Positions 1 to 8,669 of a stretch of 64,000 bases of DNA are shown here, one piece after another; positions within the stretch are counted from its first letter, which is position 1, and every line of letters starts with the position of its first letter. The notes under the pieces are model-generated. The model was not told the origin of the DNA. It saw nothing but the letters and a program-made list of their open reading frames with translations, and did no database searches. The DNA is from JAOZPE01 sp964601275 (GTDB lineage: Bacteria > Krumholzibacteriota > Krumholzibacteriia > JAJRXK01), in contig CAZRMV010000004.1 in NCBI GenBank assembly GCA_964601275.1, forward strand, positions 248,001 through 312,000, in the 5' to 3' direction. Made by a program: the position numbers and the translations under genes.

Positions 1-1250
1 GTCTTGATCGGTCCGTCCGCCGTGGCCATCCTCCCGTTGATCATCCGCGGAGTGAAGAAGCGCTCGGCCTTCAGGTTGTGCATGAGGTTGTCCGTATAGT
101 ACGGCGCCAGGTGGCAGCTCCCGCAGCGTCCCTTTCCGAAGAAGATCTTCTCGCCGCGCAGTTCCGCCTTGCTCGCCTTGGAAGGGATCAATCGCCCATA
201 GAGATCGAGCTTCGGGGCCGGAGGAAAGTCCAGGATGGCTTGGAATTCGGCCATGAAGTGCACCTGGCTTCCGCGCTCGAGCACGTGGACGCCCTTCTTG
301 GTGGCGATCACCGGATCGCCGTCGAAGTAGGCCGCCCGTTGTTCGAACTCGGTGAAGTCCTCGACGGTCTTCAGGGCCCGCTGGGAGCCGAACAGCCGTT
401 GGATGTTCACTCCCCGCAAGGGAGGTGTGTCCAGGCGGTGCCGGAATTCCTGCGGCCTCATGTCGCCGACCAGGTGGGTCGCTCCGTTGGTGTGCCCGTT
501 GACGTGGCAGTCGAAACAGGTCACGCCCCGGCTGGGCAACTCCGAACGGCGATCGTCGGTCTGGTTGAATTGTTGCTGCGGGAATGGGGTGAGAAGCAGG
601 CGCAGACCTTCGAGCTGCTTGGGATTGAGGATCCCGTTGAACAGCTCGAAGTAGTTCATGAGGGTGACGACCTTTCCTTGGGAGACGTCCCCGAGGTCGG
701 GCCGGGTGGTGAGGAAGATCGGGGGAGGATACTCCGGCATGAAATGGTCCGGCAGATCGAAGTCCAGGTCGAAACGGGTGAGATCCCGGTGTTCCTGGCG
801 CTGGATCTCCTCGATGTGGAAATGAGGGAAGACCATCCCTCCTTCGGCGTGGTTCGGATGCGGCAAGGGGAAGAACCCCTTCGGCCAGAGATCCTTCTCC
901 CGGATCTCCTCGGGCGACATCGCCGCCAGTTTCTTCCAGCTCATTCCCTCGGGAAGCCGAACCCTCACCCCTTCCTGGATCGGCTTGCGACCACCGGACA
1001 TCATGACCCCTTCGGCGGGCCGATTGCTGAGATCGTAGCGTTCCTCGAGCAGGGCCATCTGACGCTTTTCGATCTCCGGCTTCGCGTCCTTCATCCTCTG
1101 GACGATCTTCGCGAAGGGTTCCTTGATGACCACCGGAGCGTAACTGCTGGGCGGGGGATCCATTGTGGCCGCGGTGGCCGTGGCCACGGTGGCGAGCAGG
1201 ACCGGCAGAACGAGGAATCTGGCCGGGTGCCCTTTCCATCTCTCAAACAT
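1..1250 (-). CDS. Diheme cytochrome c, 3' end cut by window edge
   Basis: Reading the minus strand from an ATG at 1250 gives about 416 residues without a stop before the window ends. An N-terminal hydrophobic stretch (residues 10-28, ending ATAATM) looks like a signal peptide, so the product is probably periplasmic. Two c-type haem attachment motifs are visible, CFDCH at residues 245-249 and CGSCH at 376-380, spaced as in diheme cytochrome c peroxidase/MauG-like proteins. A histidine-rich FPHFH at 141-145 may supply further ligands. The start is preceded by AAAGGATGG. It lies 213 bp downstream of the HupE-family operon on the same strand, which may be functionally linked. Peroxidase activity cannot be decided from the sequence; an electron-transfer cytochrome is equally possible. 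Confidence 0.8.
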   Translation of the reverse strand, partial: MFERWKGHPARFLVLPVLLATVATATAATMDPPPSSYAPVVIKEPFAKIVQRMKDAKPEIEKRQMALLEERYDLSNRPAEGVMMSGGRKPIQEGVRVRLPEGMSWKKLAAMSPEEIREKDLWPKGFFPLPHPNHAEGGMVFPHFHIEEIQRQEHRDLTRFDLDFDLPDHFMPEYPPPIFLTTRPDLGDVSQGKVVTLMNYFELFNGILNPKQLEGLRLLLTPFPQQQFNQTDDRRSELPSRGVTCFDCHVNGHTNGATHLVGDMRPQEFRHRLDTPPLRGVNIQRLFGSQRALKTVEDFTEFEQRAAYFDGDPVIATKKGVHVLERGSQVHFMAEFQAILDFPPAPKLDLYGRLIPSKASKAELRGEKIFFGKGRCGSCHLAPYYTDNLMHNLKAERFFTPRMINGRMATADGPIK

Positions 1251-1463
1251 CAGCGATCCATCCTTTCGTCTCGGCAACGGCCGAGTTCGTGAAAAGGAGC
1301 CCCACGAGAAGGGGATGACACTTTGCTCAGGTGATCAACCGAAAAGGGGAGTTCATCCGCACGGATACCATCCGCGTCCGATCTCCACGCGAACGAGAGT
1401 GTCGGCTCGGATGTTCCCCTGAACAGGAACCACAAAGGGAAGGGCAAGAACGCCGCGGTCTTG

Positions 1464-2069
1464 TCATCCCCCGGTGCGCAGGGACCAACCGACCAGGAGG
1501 ATGCCGGTGGCGAGGGTCCAGCTTCCCAGGACCCGGATGGCGATATGCATCCAGCGGGCCTTCAGGGAGAGGACGAAGGCACTGCTCAACGACAAGAGGA
1601 CGAAGAGGAGGAAGCCGACCCCGGCCAGGATCCGCAGGGAGGTTGTGGGCGAAAGGGTCATGACCGTGCCGTTGGCCGCCCCGTGCAGCCCTCCGAAGAG
1701 GACCACGATCGCGGTGAAGGTTCCCCGGGGAATCTTCAGGTCCGAGGCCAGCAGTGCGCCGGTCACCAGGAAGGAGAATGCTCCGGTCAGAGGAGGAAGA
1801 CCCAGCCCCGGGGCCACCAGCCCGAGGATTCCTCCCAGGAACCAGGAGACGGGCAACGACCCGATCAGGACACGGCCGAAGTGCGCGCCCCGCAGGCCCG
1901 CATACAGCCCCAGCGCAATCGCGGGCAAGAGGTCCTCCGGGCTGAGCAGGAGATGGCCCATCCCGTCGTAGACCGGGCCCAACCCGGTGCTCACCAGGTG
2001 GGCCGCGGCCGGCGTCGCCGACAGCAGGGTCCAGAGCGAGGCGAGCAGCGCGGATCGACGGAACCTCAT
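1464..2069 (-). CDS. HupE/UreJ-like membrane protein (third in operon)
   Basis: A 201-residue polytopic membrane protein with a signal-like N terminus (SATPAAAH) and five or six hydrophobic segments. The segment YDGMGHLLLSPEDLLPAIAL and the later LFGGLHGAANG resemble degenerate HupE/UreJ motifs. HupE/UreJ proteins are small metal (nickel or cobalt) permeases or hydrogenase/urease accessory proteins; which metal, if any, is carried here is unknown. The start overlaps the stop of the upstream HupE gene by 4 bp (2066-2069), so the two are probably translationally coupled. It is the last gene of a four-gene minus-strand operon. The substrate is inference; the membrane nature and family likeness are seen. 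Confidence 0.72.
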   Translation of the reverse strand: MRFRRSALLASLWTLLSATPAAAHLVSTGLGPVYDGMGHLLLSPEDLLPAIALGLYAGLRGAHFGRVLIGSLPVSWFLGGILGLVAPGLGLPPLTGAFSFLVTGALLASDLKIPRGTFTAIVVLFGGLHGAANGTVMTLSPTTSLRILAGVGFLLFVLLSLSSAFVLSLKARWMHIAIRVLGSWTLATGILLVGWSLRTGG

Positions 2070-2611
2070 CCCACCGCTCCAGCCAGGAAGAAGACCCCGG
2101 CGACGGCGATCACCGCGCCTGTTCCGCGCAGGGCCAATCTTCCCCACCGCCAGCGGTGGACGAGTCCGAGGGCGATGCCGACAGCGTGCAGGCAGCCGGT
2201 CGCCACGACGAAGCCCATGCTGTAAAGCAGGCCGCTCTCGCCGACAGGAAGTTCGGCTCCGTGGGCATACCCGTGGAAGACGGCGAAGAATCCCACCAGG
2301 GCGGCGGCGGTCCACAACGGAGGGCGGGCTTCGCTCAGTACCATGATTCCCAGGAGCAGGGCGGACAGCGCGATCCCCACCTCCGCGGCCGGCAACACCA
2401 GTCCGATGAGGGCGAGCATTCCGCCCAGGGCCATCACCACCGGGAAGGTCACCGGCAGCAGCCAGATTGCCGGGGCTCCCAGTTGGGCCCCCCAGATCCC
2501 GACGGCCACCATGGCCAGGATGTGATCCCACCCGGAGATGGGATGATGCAGTCCGCTGAGAAAACCTCCGGCTTCCCCGGCCATCAGATGGGCGAACATC
2601 ACGGTCACCAT
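2066..2611 (-). CDS. HupE/UreJ family protein
   Basis: 181 residues with the clear HupE/UreJ signatures HPISGWDHILAMVAVG near residue 23 and HGYAHGAE near residue 114, plus about six transmembrane segments. The conserved histidines and aspartate are thought to bind divalent metal in this family, whose members take up nickel or cobalt or support metalloenzyme maturation. The ATG at 2611 overlaps the preceding gene's stop by 7 bp. No urease or hydrogenase genes are in the window, so the metal and the client enzyme stay unassigned. Confidence 0.85.
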   Translation of the reverse strand: MVTVMFAHLMAGEAGGFLSGLHHPISGWDHILAMVAVGIWGAQLGAPAIWLLPVTFPVVMALGGMLALIGLVLPAAEVGIALSALLLGIMVLSEARPPLWTAAALVGFFAVFHGYAHGAELPVGESGLLYSMGFVVATGCLHAVGIALGLVHRWRWGRLALRGTGAVIAVAGVFFLAGAVG

Positions 2612-3606
2612 CGCAACGTCTCCACCAGAAGAAAGGTTCGTTGCAGGGTCCAGAACGCGCCCAGCCCCCCGACGAGGTAGCCTGGAGCGTAATGGACCCA
2701 ACGGGGCCAGCGCACCTGCAAGACGACGAAGGAGCGCTGCAGGGCCAGTACCAGGAGCAGGAAGAAGATCTGCCCGATCTCCACCCCGACATTGAACAGC
2801 AACAGGGCCAAGGGAATCTCCGCCCGGGGCAGGCCCATGCGGGTCAGACCGCTGGCGAAACCGAAGCCGTGCAGCAGTCCGAAGGCGAAGGCGATGATCC
2901 ACGGGTGACCGATGGTGAAACTGGTTTGTCCCTTCCACCTTCGCGCGATCTCCGGTCCCAGGAAGAGGATGGAAAGCGCGATCGACGCGTTCAGCGGCAT
3001 CAGGGGCGCCGACGCGTAACCCAGGGTGGCCACGGCAAGGGTGATGCTGTGCGCAATGGTAAACGAGGTGATCGTCTTCACCAGCATCCAGTTGCGGCCG
3101 ACGATCAACAGGAGACCGAAGATGAAGAGCAGGTGGTCGAGGCCCAGCAGGATGTGCTGGATGCCCAGCCACAAGTACGCCCCGGCGCGGGTGAAGGAAC
3201 CCTGGGTTCCTCCGAAGGTGATCGAAGGGGAATCGGGTCGCAGCAGGTGCGTTTCCTCGATGCCGTCGCGATGGTGGACCCTCACCAGCACATCGGTGAC
3301 CGCGGCGTCGAGTCCTTCGATGACCAGGGTCTTGCCGCGAAGCCCCCCGTCGCATCGCAGGGTCGTGTTCCACACGACCGCGCCCGGCGAGGGTTGGGCC
3401 TCCCCCCGACCGATCCTGCACCCCGCGGAGAAGACCGGATGCAGGGGCACCGTCGCCGCTCCCGCCACCGGAGCCTTCCAGAGCAGGCGGTAGCTCTGGT
3501 CGCCGACCTGGCGCAATTCGAGGTAGCCCGGTCGCACCTCGTGGGCCACCGCGGGCAGGGCGAGGGCGATCAGGAGCGCCAGAAGAGAAGCCGAGGCGGT
3601 CTTCAT
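2605..3606 (-). CDS. HupE/UreJ_2-type membrane protein with N-terminal lumenal domain
   Basis: 333 residues. An N-terminal signal peptide (ending LPAVAHE) leads into a beta-rich extracytoplasmic domain of about 130 residues, followed by six or seven membrane segments. The motif GIQHILLGLDHLLFIFGL and the later LLHGFGFASGL are diagnostic of the HupE/UreJ_2 group. ATG at 3606 overlaps the stop of the upstream SurA-like gene by 4 bp. HupE/UreJ_2 proteins often sit next to a peptidyl-prolyl-isomerase-like gene, as here, but their role is not established; metal transport is the usual guess. Confidence 0.83.
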   Translation of the reverse strand: MKTASASLLALLIALALPAVAHEVRPGYLELRQVGDQSYRLLWKAPVAGAATVPLHPVFSAGCRIGRGEAQPSPGAVVWNTTLRCDGGLRGKTLVIEGLDAAVTDVLVRVHHRDGIEETHLLRPDSPSITFGGTQGSFTRAGAYLWLGIQHILLGLDHLLFIFGLLLIVGRNWMLVKTITSFTIAHSITLAVATLGYASAPLMPLNASIALSILFLGPEIARRWKGQTSFTIGHPWIIAFAFGLLHGFGFASGLTRMGLPRAEIPLALLLFNVGVEIGQIFFLLLVLALQRSFVVLQVRWPRWVHYAPGYLVGGLGAFWTLQRTFLLVETLRW

Positions 3607-4235
3607 CGGGGGCTCTCTCCGGTGATCCCCGGCATGAGAGCGGTGGTATCGCCCGCCGCGGGCACCTCGATCGCGTGATGGGTCCAGTCGGGCGGAAGGT
3701 CCATGACCACGGTGTATTCCTGCTTCAACCGGGCCAGGAATCCGGCGTTGATCTCTTCCCTCCGCGCCGCCTTCCACTCGCGCACCAGGGTGGGACGGAG
3801 CTCCTCCAGGGGAGGCAGGTGTCCTCCCTGATCGTCCGGCACGAGGAAATAGTCGGCGTTCTGCTGGAGAAAGGAGCGCAGATCCTCGTCGGTGGGTTCC
3901 TGGATCCTCGCCAAGTCCTTCCCCAGGAACTCCATCTTCTCACGCAGCCGCTGGCGGATCACCACATCACCCTGGTCCAGTCCCAGTTTCCTGGCCTCCC
4001 GGACCAGGATCTCGGTCGTGACATGGTCGTCGACCAATTTCTTCCATTCCTCCTCGGTGGGAGGCCGCCGCCATCTCAAGGCGAAGTTGCGCGCGAGGCG
4101 GTCAGCGGTCGCCTGGTCGACGACGATGCGATGGGACGGGGTGGAGGGCCCGGCGCTTCCGAAAACGGCCCAGAGAAGAAAGAGTGCTGCGCCGATTGCC
4201 AGGAAATGGACGAGCGGTTCCTTGAGGAATCTCAT
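3603..4235 (-). CDS. SurA/PpiD-like membrane-anchored protein lacking the parvulin domain
   Basis: 210 residues with one N-terminal transmembrane anchor (about 8-28) and a helical extracytoplasmic part. The segment around DHVTTEILVREARKLGLDQG and the downstream helices resemble the chaperone region of SurA/PpiC-type peptidyl-prolyl isomerases. Relatives next to HupE/UreJ_2 genes are usually longer and carry a parvulin PPIase domain; here the chain passes from NADYFLVPDDQGGHLPPLEE directly to the C-terminal helix, so the catalytic domain appears to be missing. It is the first gene of the operon running down to 1464. A chaperone or scaffold role for its HupE partners is inference. Confidence 0.7.
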   Translation of the reverse strand: MRFLKEPLVHFLAIGAALFLLWAVFGSAGPSTPSHRIVVDQATADRLARNFALRWRRPPTEEEWKKLVDDHVTTEILVREARKLGLDQGDVVIRQRLREKMEFLGKDLARIQEPTDEDLRSFLQQNADYFLVPDDQGGHLPPLEELRPTLVREWKAARREEINAGFLARLKQEYTVVMDLPPDWTHHAIEVPAAGDTTALMPGITGESPR

Positions 4236-4342
4236 GTCCGCACCCTAGCACTCCCGGCGCGGCGGTAGAAGGGCAATGCGCCCGGGCCGAAACCGTCTTC
4301 AGCCCTCGCCCCGGGAGAGGGTGATGCCTCGAGAATGCGGAC

Positions 4343-4792
4343 TCAGCGGTGGTAATCGGCCTTCAGGGTGCTCCAGCTCGACTCTTCAGACGGCACCGTG
4401 TGGGTGATCGAGGTTCCCACGGTGCCACTGAAGTTGGGGTTGCAGGTATCGAAGGTCACCTGGACCTGACCATCCTGGCCCGGATCGACGAGGGTACCCT
4501 CGATGGGGTACTGCGTCTGCACGGAGCCGTCTAGGAACCCCATGCAGAAGCCATCGACCCACGAGTCCTGGTTGCAGTTGACCAATCCCACGACGTGGAT
4601 CGATCCGAACCAGGTTCCCGAGGACGGAGCCTGGAAGGTCAAGAGGTAGGAGAAGTGGCCGCTTCCGTCGGCGGTGACCACCGTCGGCGCGGACAGGATC
4701 TGGGCGTGTCCGGGGTTGGCGGCGAGCACGCTCGCCAGGAAGGCGATGATGAGGATCAGGGAACAACGATGGGCAACGGGTCTGGCGGGCAT
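4343..4792 (-). CDS. Small secreted protein with C-terminal W-x-x-L-K motif
   Basis: 149 residues starting at an ATG preceded by a good ribosome site (GGAAGGAG). Signal peptide: SLILIIAFLASVLAANPGHAQ, cleaved after HAQ. The mature protein is a probable beta-sandwich with four cysteines around the middle (NCNQDSW, GFCMG, DTCNPNF), likely disulphide-bonded. It matches no family I recognise. The last residues, SSWSTLKADYHR, resemble the ends of two other secreted proteins in this window (9309-9908 and 11563-12048), suggesting a shared C-terminal tag. It lies between kup and the HupE operon on the same strand and is probably transcribed on its own. Confidence 0.72.
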   Translation of the reverse strand: MPARPVAHRCSLILIIAFLASVLAANPGHAQILSAPTVVTADGSGHFSYLLTFQAPSSGTWFGSIHVVGLVNCNQDSWVDGFCMGFLDGSVQTQYPIEGTLVDPGQDGQVQVTFDTCNPNFSGTVGTSITHTVPSEESSWSTLKADYHR

Positions 4793-4896
4793 GACGGACT
4801 CCTTCCGGGAGAAACGACGATCCGGGCGGAAACCGGACCGGAAGGATCCCGCGTCAGGCGCCGCGGATCGTCCTCTGGATCCTATTCTGGCACGGA

Positions 4897-6825
4897 TCAC
4901 AACTCGATCTCCACCCCGATCTCCATCATCCGCCGCACCGGGATCCGGAAATAGGCGGTGGCCTTCTGGGCGTTCCTCGACATCAGGGCGAAGAGTTGTT
5001 CGCGCCAGATCGCCATTCCGGGGCGTTTGGTGGGAATGAGCGTCTCGCTGCCCACGAAGAAGGTGGTCTCCTCCAGCTCGTAGGGGAAGCCCCTTCCCTT
5101 GGCCGTCTGGAGCAGCCGGGGCACGTTCGGCGTCTCCATGAAGCCATAGTGCCCGACCATGCGATAGAAGCCCGGACGGATTTCCTCGATCTCCAGCCGG
5201 TCCTTCGAGGGGACCTTGGGTCGGTCCTCGGTCGACACGGTGAGGAAGATGACGTGCTCATGCAAGACATGGTTGTGCCGCAGGTTGTGCAGAAGCGCCG
5301 GCGGGGTGAGGTCGATGTTCCCGGTGAGAAACACCGCGGTTCCCGGCACCCGGATGGGCTTCTCCTTGCCGATGATCTCGAAGAACTCGTCCAACGGCCG
5401 CATGCTCTCCCTCAGGCGCGAGCCCAGGATCTCTCGCCCGCGTTTCCATGTGGTCATCGACACGAACAGCGCACCCGCGATGGCCAGGGGGAACCATCCG
5501 CCGTGCTCGATCTTGATGATGTTCGCGGCGAAGAAGGCGATGTCGGCGATGAGGAAGGACGCGGTGAGTGATCCGGCGGCGAAGATCGACCACTTCCACT
5601 TCTCGCGGCAGATGTAGTAGAAGATGATCGAGGTGATGACCATGGTGGTGGTGACCGCCACCCCGTAGGCCGCGGCCAGGTTCTCCGAGCTCCGGAAACC
5701 GAAGACCAGTCCGAGGGTGGCCAGCATGAGCGCCATGTTCACCCGGGGGACATAGATCTGCCCGATCTCCTCGGTCGAAGTGTGCCGGATGAACAGGCGG
5801 GGCATGAATCCCAGCTGGATGAGCTGGCGGGAAAGGGAGAATGACCCGGAGATCACCGCCTGGGAGGCGATGATCGTGGCCACCGTGGACAGCGCGACCA
5901 GGGGATACAAGCCCCAGGACGGGGCCAACAGGAAGAAGGGACTGCGCACCGCTTCGGGGTCGGCGATGAGCAAAGCGCCCTGGCCGAAGTAGTTCAACAG
6001 CAGTCCAGGCAACACCAGGGTGAACCAGGCGAAACGGATGGGCTTGCGTCCGAAGTGGCCCATGTCCGCGTACAACGCTTCGCCTCCGGTCACCACCAGG
6101 AAGACCGTTCCCAGGGTCAGGAAACCGTGGATGTGGTTGTGCAGGAAGAACTGCACCGCGTGCACGGGATTCAAGGCGGTCAGGACCCCGGGATGGCGCA
6201 GGATTCCGTGCACCCCGGTGGCTCCCAAGACCACGAACCACAAGAGGACGATCGGACCGAAGATGGTTCCCACCCGGGTTGTGCCATGACGCTGGATGGA
6301 GAAGAGTCCGATGAGCAGGACGATGGTCAGCGGCACCACGTAGCGGCTGAAGAGCGGTGAAGCCACTTCCAGTCCCTCCACCGCGCTGAGCACCGAGATC
6401 GCCGGGGTGATCATTCCGTCCCCGAACAACAATGCACCGCCGAAGAGACCGAGCAGGATCAGGAAGAGATGCTTGCGGTGTCTCTTGACTCCCTTGGGAA
6501 GGAGCAGGGCCATCAGCGCGACGATGCCTCCCTCGCCCTCGTTGTCCGCCCGCATGATGAAGACCAGGTACTTGATCGAGATGACCCAGATGAGCGACCA
6601 GAAGATGAGGGAGAGAACTCCCAGCACGTTCGCGCGGCTCACCGCGATGCCGAATTCCCCGGAAAAGCACACCTTGATCGCATAGAGCGGGCTGGTGCCG
6701 ATGTCCCCGAAGACCACGCCCAGGGCGGTGAGCGAGAGCAGCAGCAGGCGCTGGTTGCTGAGGGGGTGGTGGTTCTCGTGCGGCGCCGGTTCGTGTCGCT
6801 CGCTGGAGTGGTTCTTTCCGGTCAT
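4897..6825 (-). CDS. kup: Potassium uptake protein Kup
   Basis: 642 residues, the normal length for the KUP/HAK/KT family of potassium:proton symporters of the inner membrane. The family signature GVVFGDIGTSPLYAIK is at about residues 36-51, followed by about twelve transmembrane helices (to about residue 460) and a cytoplasmic C-terminal domain of about 150 residues (VFLTGNIDLTPPALLHNL onward), which is typical of bacterial Kup. A promoter-like TTGCCA/TATGAT pair lies at 6951-6978, giving a leader of roughly 118 nt. Single gene, with no regulatory subunit nearby. Confidence 0.95.
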   Translation of the reverse strand: MTGKNHSSERHEPAPHENHHPLSNQRLLLLSLTALGVVFGDIGTSPLYAIKVCFSGEFGIAVSRANVLGVLSLIFWSLIWVISIKYLVFIMRADNEGEGGIVALMALLLPKGVKRHRKHLFLILLGLFGGALLFGDGMITPAISVLSAVEGLEVASPLFSRYVVPLTIVLLIGLFSIQRHGTTRVGTIFGPIVLLWFVVLGATGVHGILRHPGVLTALNPVHAVQFFLHNHIHGFLTLGTVFLVVTGGEALYADMGHFGRKPIRFAWFTLVLPGLLLNYFGQGALLIADPEAVRSPFFLLAPSWGLYPLVALSTVATIIASQAVISGSFSLSRQLIQLGFMPRLFIRHTSTEEIGQIYVPRVNMALMLATLGLVFGFRSSENLAAAYGVAVTTTMVITSIIFYYICREKWKWSIFAAGSLTASFLIADIAFFAANIIKIEHGGWFPLAIAGALFVSMTTWKRGREILGSRLRESMRPLDEFFEIIGKEKPIRVPGTAVFLTGNIDLTPPALLHNLRHNHVLHEHVIFLTVSTEDRPKVPSKDRLEIEEIRPGFYRMVGHYGFMETPNVPRLLQTAKGRGFPYELEETTFFVGSETLIPTKRPGMAIWREQLFALMSRNAQKATAYFRIPVRRMMEIGVEIEL

Positions 6826-6950
6826 CGTGCTCCGCTTCGGTGGAGAAGGAGGTCTCGCGCTTCACCGGTTCCCTTCGCTTCCCGCTTTCGGCCGCCGAGA
6901 CGGCCGGATGTCCGCAAAGGATGGATCGGTCGCCCGCGGGTCCGGCCCGA

Positions 6951-6978
6951 ATCATACCCCAAGCCGGCGGGGTGGCAA
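6951..6978 (-). promoter_or_regulatory. Putative sigma-70-type promoter for kup
   Basis: On the minus strand TTGCCA (6973-6978), 16 bp, TATGAT (6951-6956). Each box matches the consensus at five of six positions. A start near 6944 leaves a leader of about 118 nt before the kup ATG at 6825. Confidence 0.5.
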
Positions 6979-7078
6979 GCCCGTGAGGGGTGGACGCGCG
7001 ATGGAGTCTAGGCGGCGGGCCACCGGAACGGTACTCTTCTCCCGCGGCATCTCCACGGAAACGAGAAAGGGACGCAAG

Positions 7079-8437
7079 GTGCACCACACTGCCGAGTGGG
7101 AGTTCGAAGCGGGCTATTCGCCGGTGGTTCTCGTGTCCGGCGAAGGGGGTCTTCGCGGCGCAATCGGCCAGCGCCCCGGGGCGTTGCGGATCGAGCTTCC
7201 CGGGGATCACAGCATCCATCTCGATCCCGCCGGCCGGATCATCCACGTCCATCTCGAAGGGGTCACCTGTCGCCGAACCCTGGACAGCCGCCTGTTGGTG
7301 AGCCGCCGGGTACATGGAAGAGTGGAGGGGTGGATTCGGCCCCCCGCGCCGGACGATCCCCTGCCCTTTCTCGCCGCCCGGCACGAGGAGATCCGCGCGC
7401 TGCGCGCGGCGGCGGAATCTTCCCGCAGCACCTGCCGGGTGCTCCGGGGGAAGGTCGATGATCCCCGGGCCTGGGTGCTGCGCGGCCTGGAAGCGGCCGC
7501 CGCCTTCGACCGGGACACCCTGAGGGACGACGCGCGCGCCCTGCAGGAACTCTATCTGCCGATTCCCATCCTGCCGCCCGACCAATACGGCTCGCTGGTG
7601 GTGCAGGTGAGCGAGGGATGTTCCTGGAACCGTTGTCGTTTCTGCACCTTCTACCGGGAAATCCCCTATCGGGAACGCTCGGTCCGGGAAGTCACCGCCC
7701 ATCTCGACGCGGTGATCGCCCATCTCGGAGGAACCCTTTCGCGGCTGCACCGGGTCTTCCTGGGCCAGGCGAACGCCCTGCTGGTCGACCGTTCCGTCCT
7801 GCTGCCGGTGCTGCATGCGATCACCGAGCGTCTGCCGCTCGTGCCTCTCGAGCTGCCGGGTCCGGACAAGGAACGCTTCCGGCGGGAACATCCCCGTTGG
7901 ATCGACGGGCTCTATTCCTTCATCGACGCGTTCCATCGCCCGAAATCGGACGAAGAGTACCGGGAACTGTCCCGGGCGGGCGTCCGTCGGGTCTATCTCG
8001 GCCTGGAGTCGGGAAGCCCCGGGGTGCTCGAGATCCTGGGAAAGCCTCCGGTGGTGGATGAGGCGGTCCGGCTGGTCCGGCAACTGCGGAGGGCGGGGAT
8101 CTCGACCGGTGTCATCGTGCTGGTCGGCGCGGGCGGGCGCCGCCACGCCCTCGACCACGTGGAAAGGACCCTGGATGTGCTTCGGAGGATGGAACTGGGA
8201 AAGGGCGATCAGCTCTATCTCTCGCGACTGGTGATCCAGGAAGGGGGCGACTACGACCGCCGGGCCCGCGCGGAGGGGTTGACGCCGCTGGACCGGGCGG
8301 AGCAGGACGAGCAGATCGAGGCGTTCCGCCAAGGGCTCGGCGGAGGGCACCGCTTGCCGTTTCCGGTGGCATCCTACGACATCTCCCTCTCCCGCAGCGT
8401 CCATCCGCGGGGCCGCCGCGGCCTCCGCCCGGCCTGA
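7079..8437 (+). CDS. Radical SAM protein with CX4CX2C cluster motif
   Basis: 452 residues from a GTG at 7079 that has AAAGGGA 5 bp upstream; an in-frame ATG at 7001 would add 26 residues but lacks a ribosome site. Residues 1-170 form an extension of unknown function. The iron-sulfur motif GCSWNRCRFCTFYRE has cysteines at 181, 186 and 189 (CX4CX2C, one residue longer than the common CX3CX2C). Downstream elements fit a radical SAM barrel: RRVYLGLESGSPGVLEILGK, and RAGISTGVIVLVGAGG. The W-N-R-C-x-F-C wording occurs in a COG1032-like subfamily of unassigned function. No maturase partner or substrate gene is adjacent. The reaction is unknown. Confidence 0.82.
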   Translation: MHHTAEWEFEAGYSPVVLVSGEGGLRGAIGQRPGALRIELPGDHSIHLDPAGRIIHVHLEGVTCRRTLDSRLLVSRRVHGRVEGWIRPPAPDDPLPFLAARHEEIRALRAAAESSRSTCRVLRGKVDDPRAWVLRGLEAAAAFDRDTLRDDARALQELYLPIPILPPDQYGSLVVQVSEGCSWNRCRFCTFYREIPYRERSVREVTAHLDAVIAHLGGTLSRLHRVFLGQANALLVDRSVLLPVLHAITERLPLVPLELPGPDKERFRREHPRWIDGLYSFIDAFHRPKSDEEYRELSRAGVRRVYLGLESGSPGVLEILGKPPVVDEAVRLVRQLRRAGISTGVIVLVGAGGRRHALDHVERTLDVLRRMELGKGDQLYLSRLVIQEGGDYDRRARAEGLTPLDRAEQDEQIEAFRQGLGGGHRLPFPVASYDISLSRSVHPRGRRGLRPA

Positions 8438-8669
8438 CGCTCCACCCCCCGTTTCGAGCCCCGCGCCACGAGCTGGTCCGTCCCGCACCGGCCGCGGAGG
8501 AGCGCACCGGGGATTCCGCGGCGAACTGTCCGACGGCCGGGACACCGGACACTCCGGGGTCGACCGATGCCTGCCGGACGACCCGGCGCGGACGATTCCT
8601 TCCCGCTGACGCCTGGAACGCTCCCTGCAGGAAGTGAGGTCGCCTCCCTGGTGAAGGGAGTTGCACGAC

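Noticed and set aside
78..1292. A 404-codon plus-strand frame
   Set aside because: The minus strand of the same region encodes a cytochrome with a signal peptide and two CXXCH motifs; the plus-strand frame is a GC-driven shadow without any domain.
6826..6944. The kup leader, with GGGAACCGGTGAA and GCCGAAAG stretches that recall cobalamin or c-di-AMP riboswitches
   Set aside because: The rest of either consensus (B12 box, or the GGGGCGAATC core) is missing. A covariance search would be needed to revive the idea.
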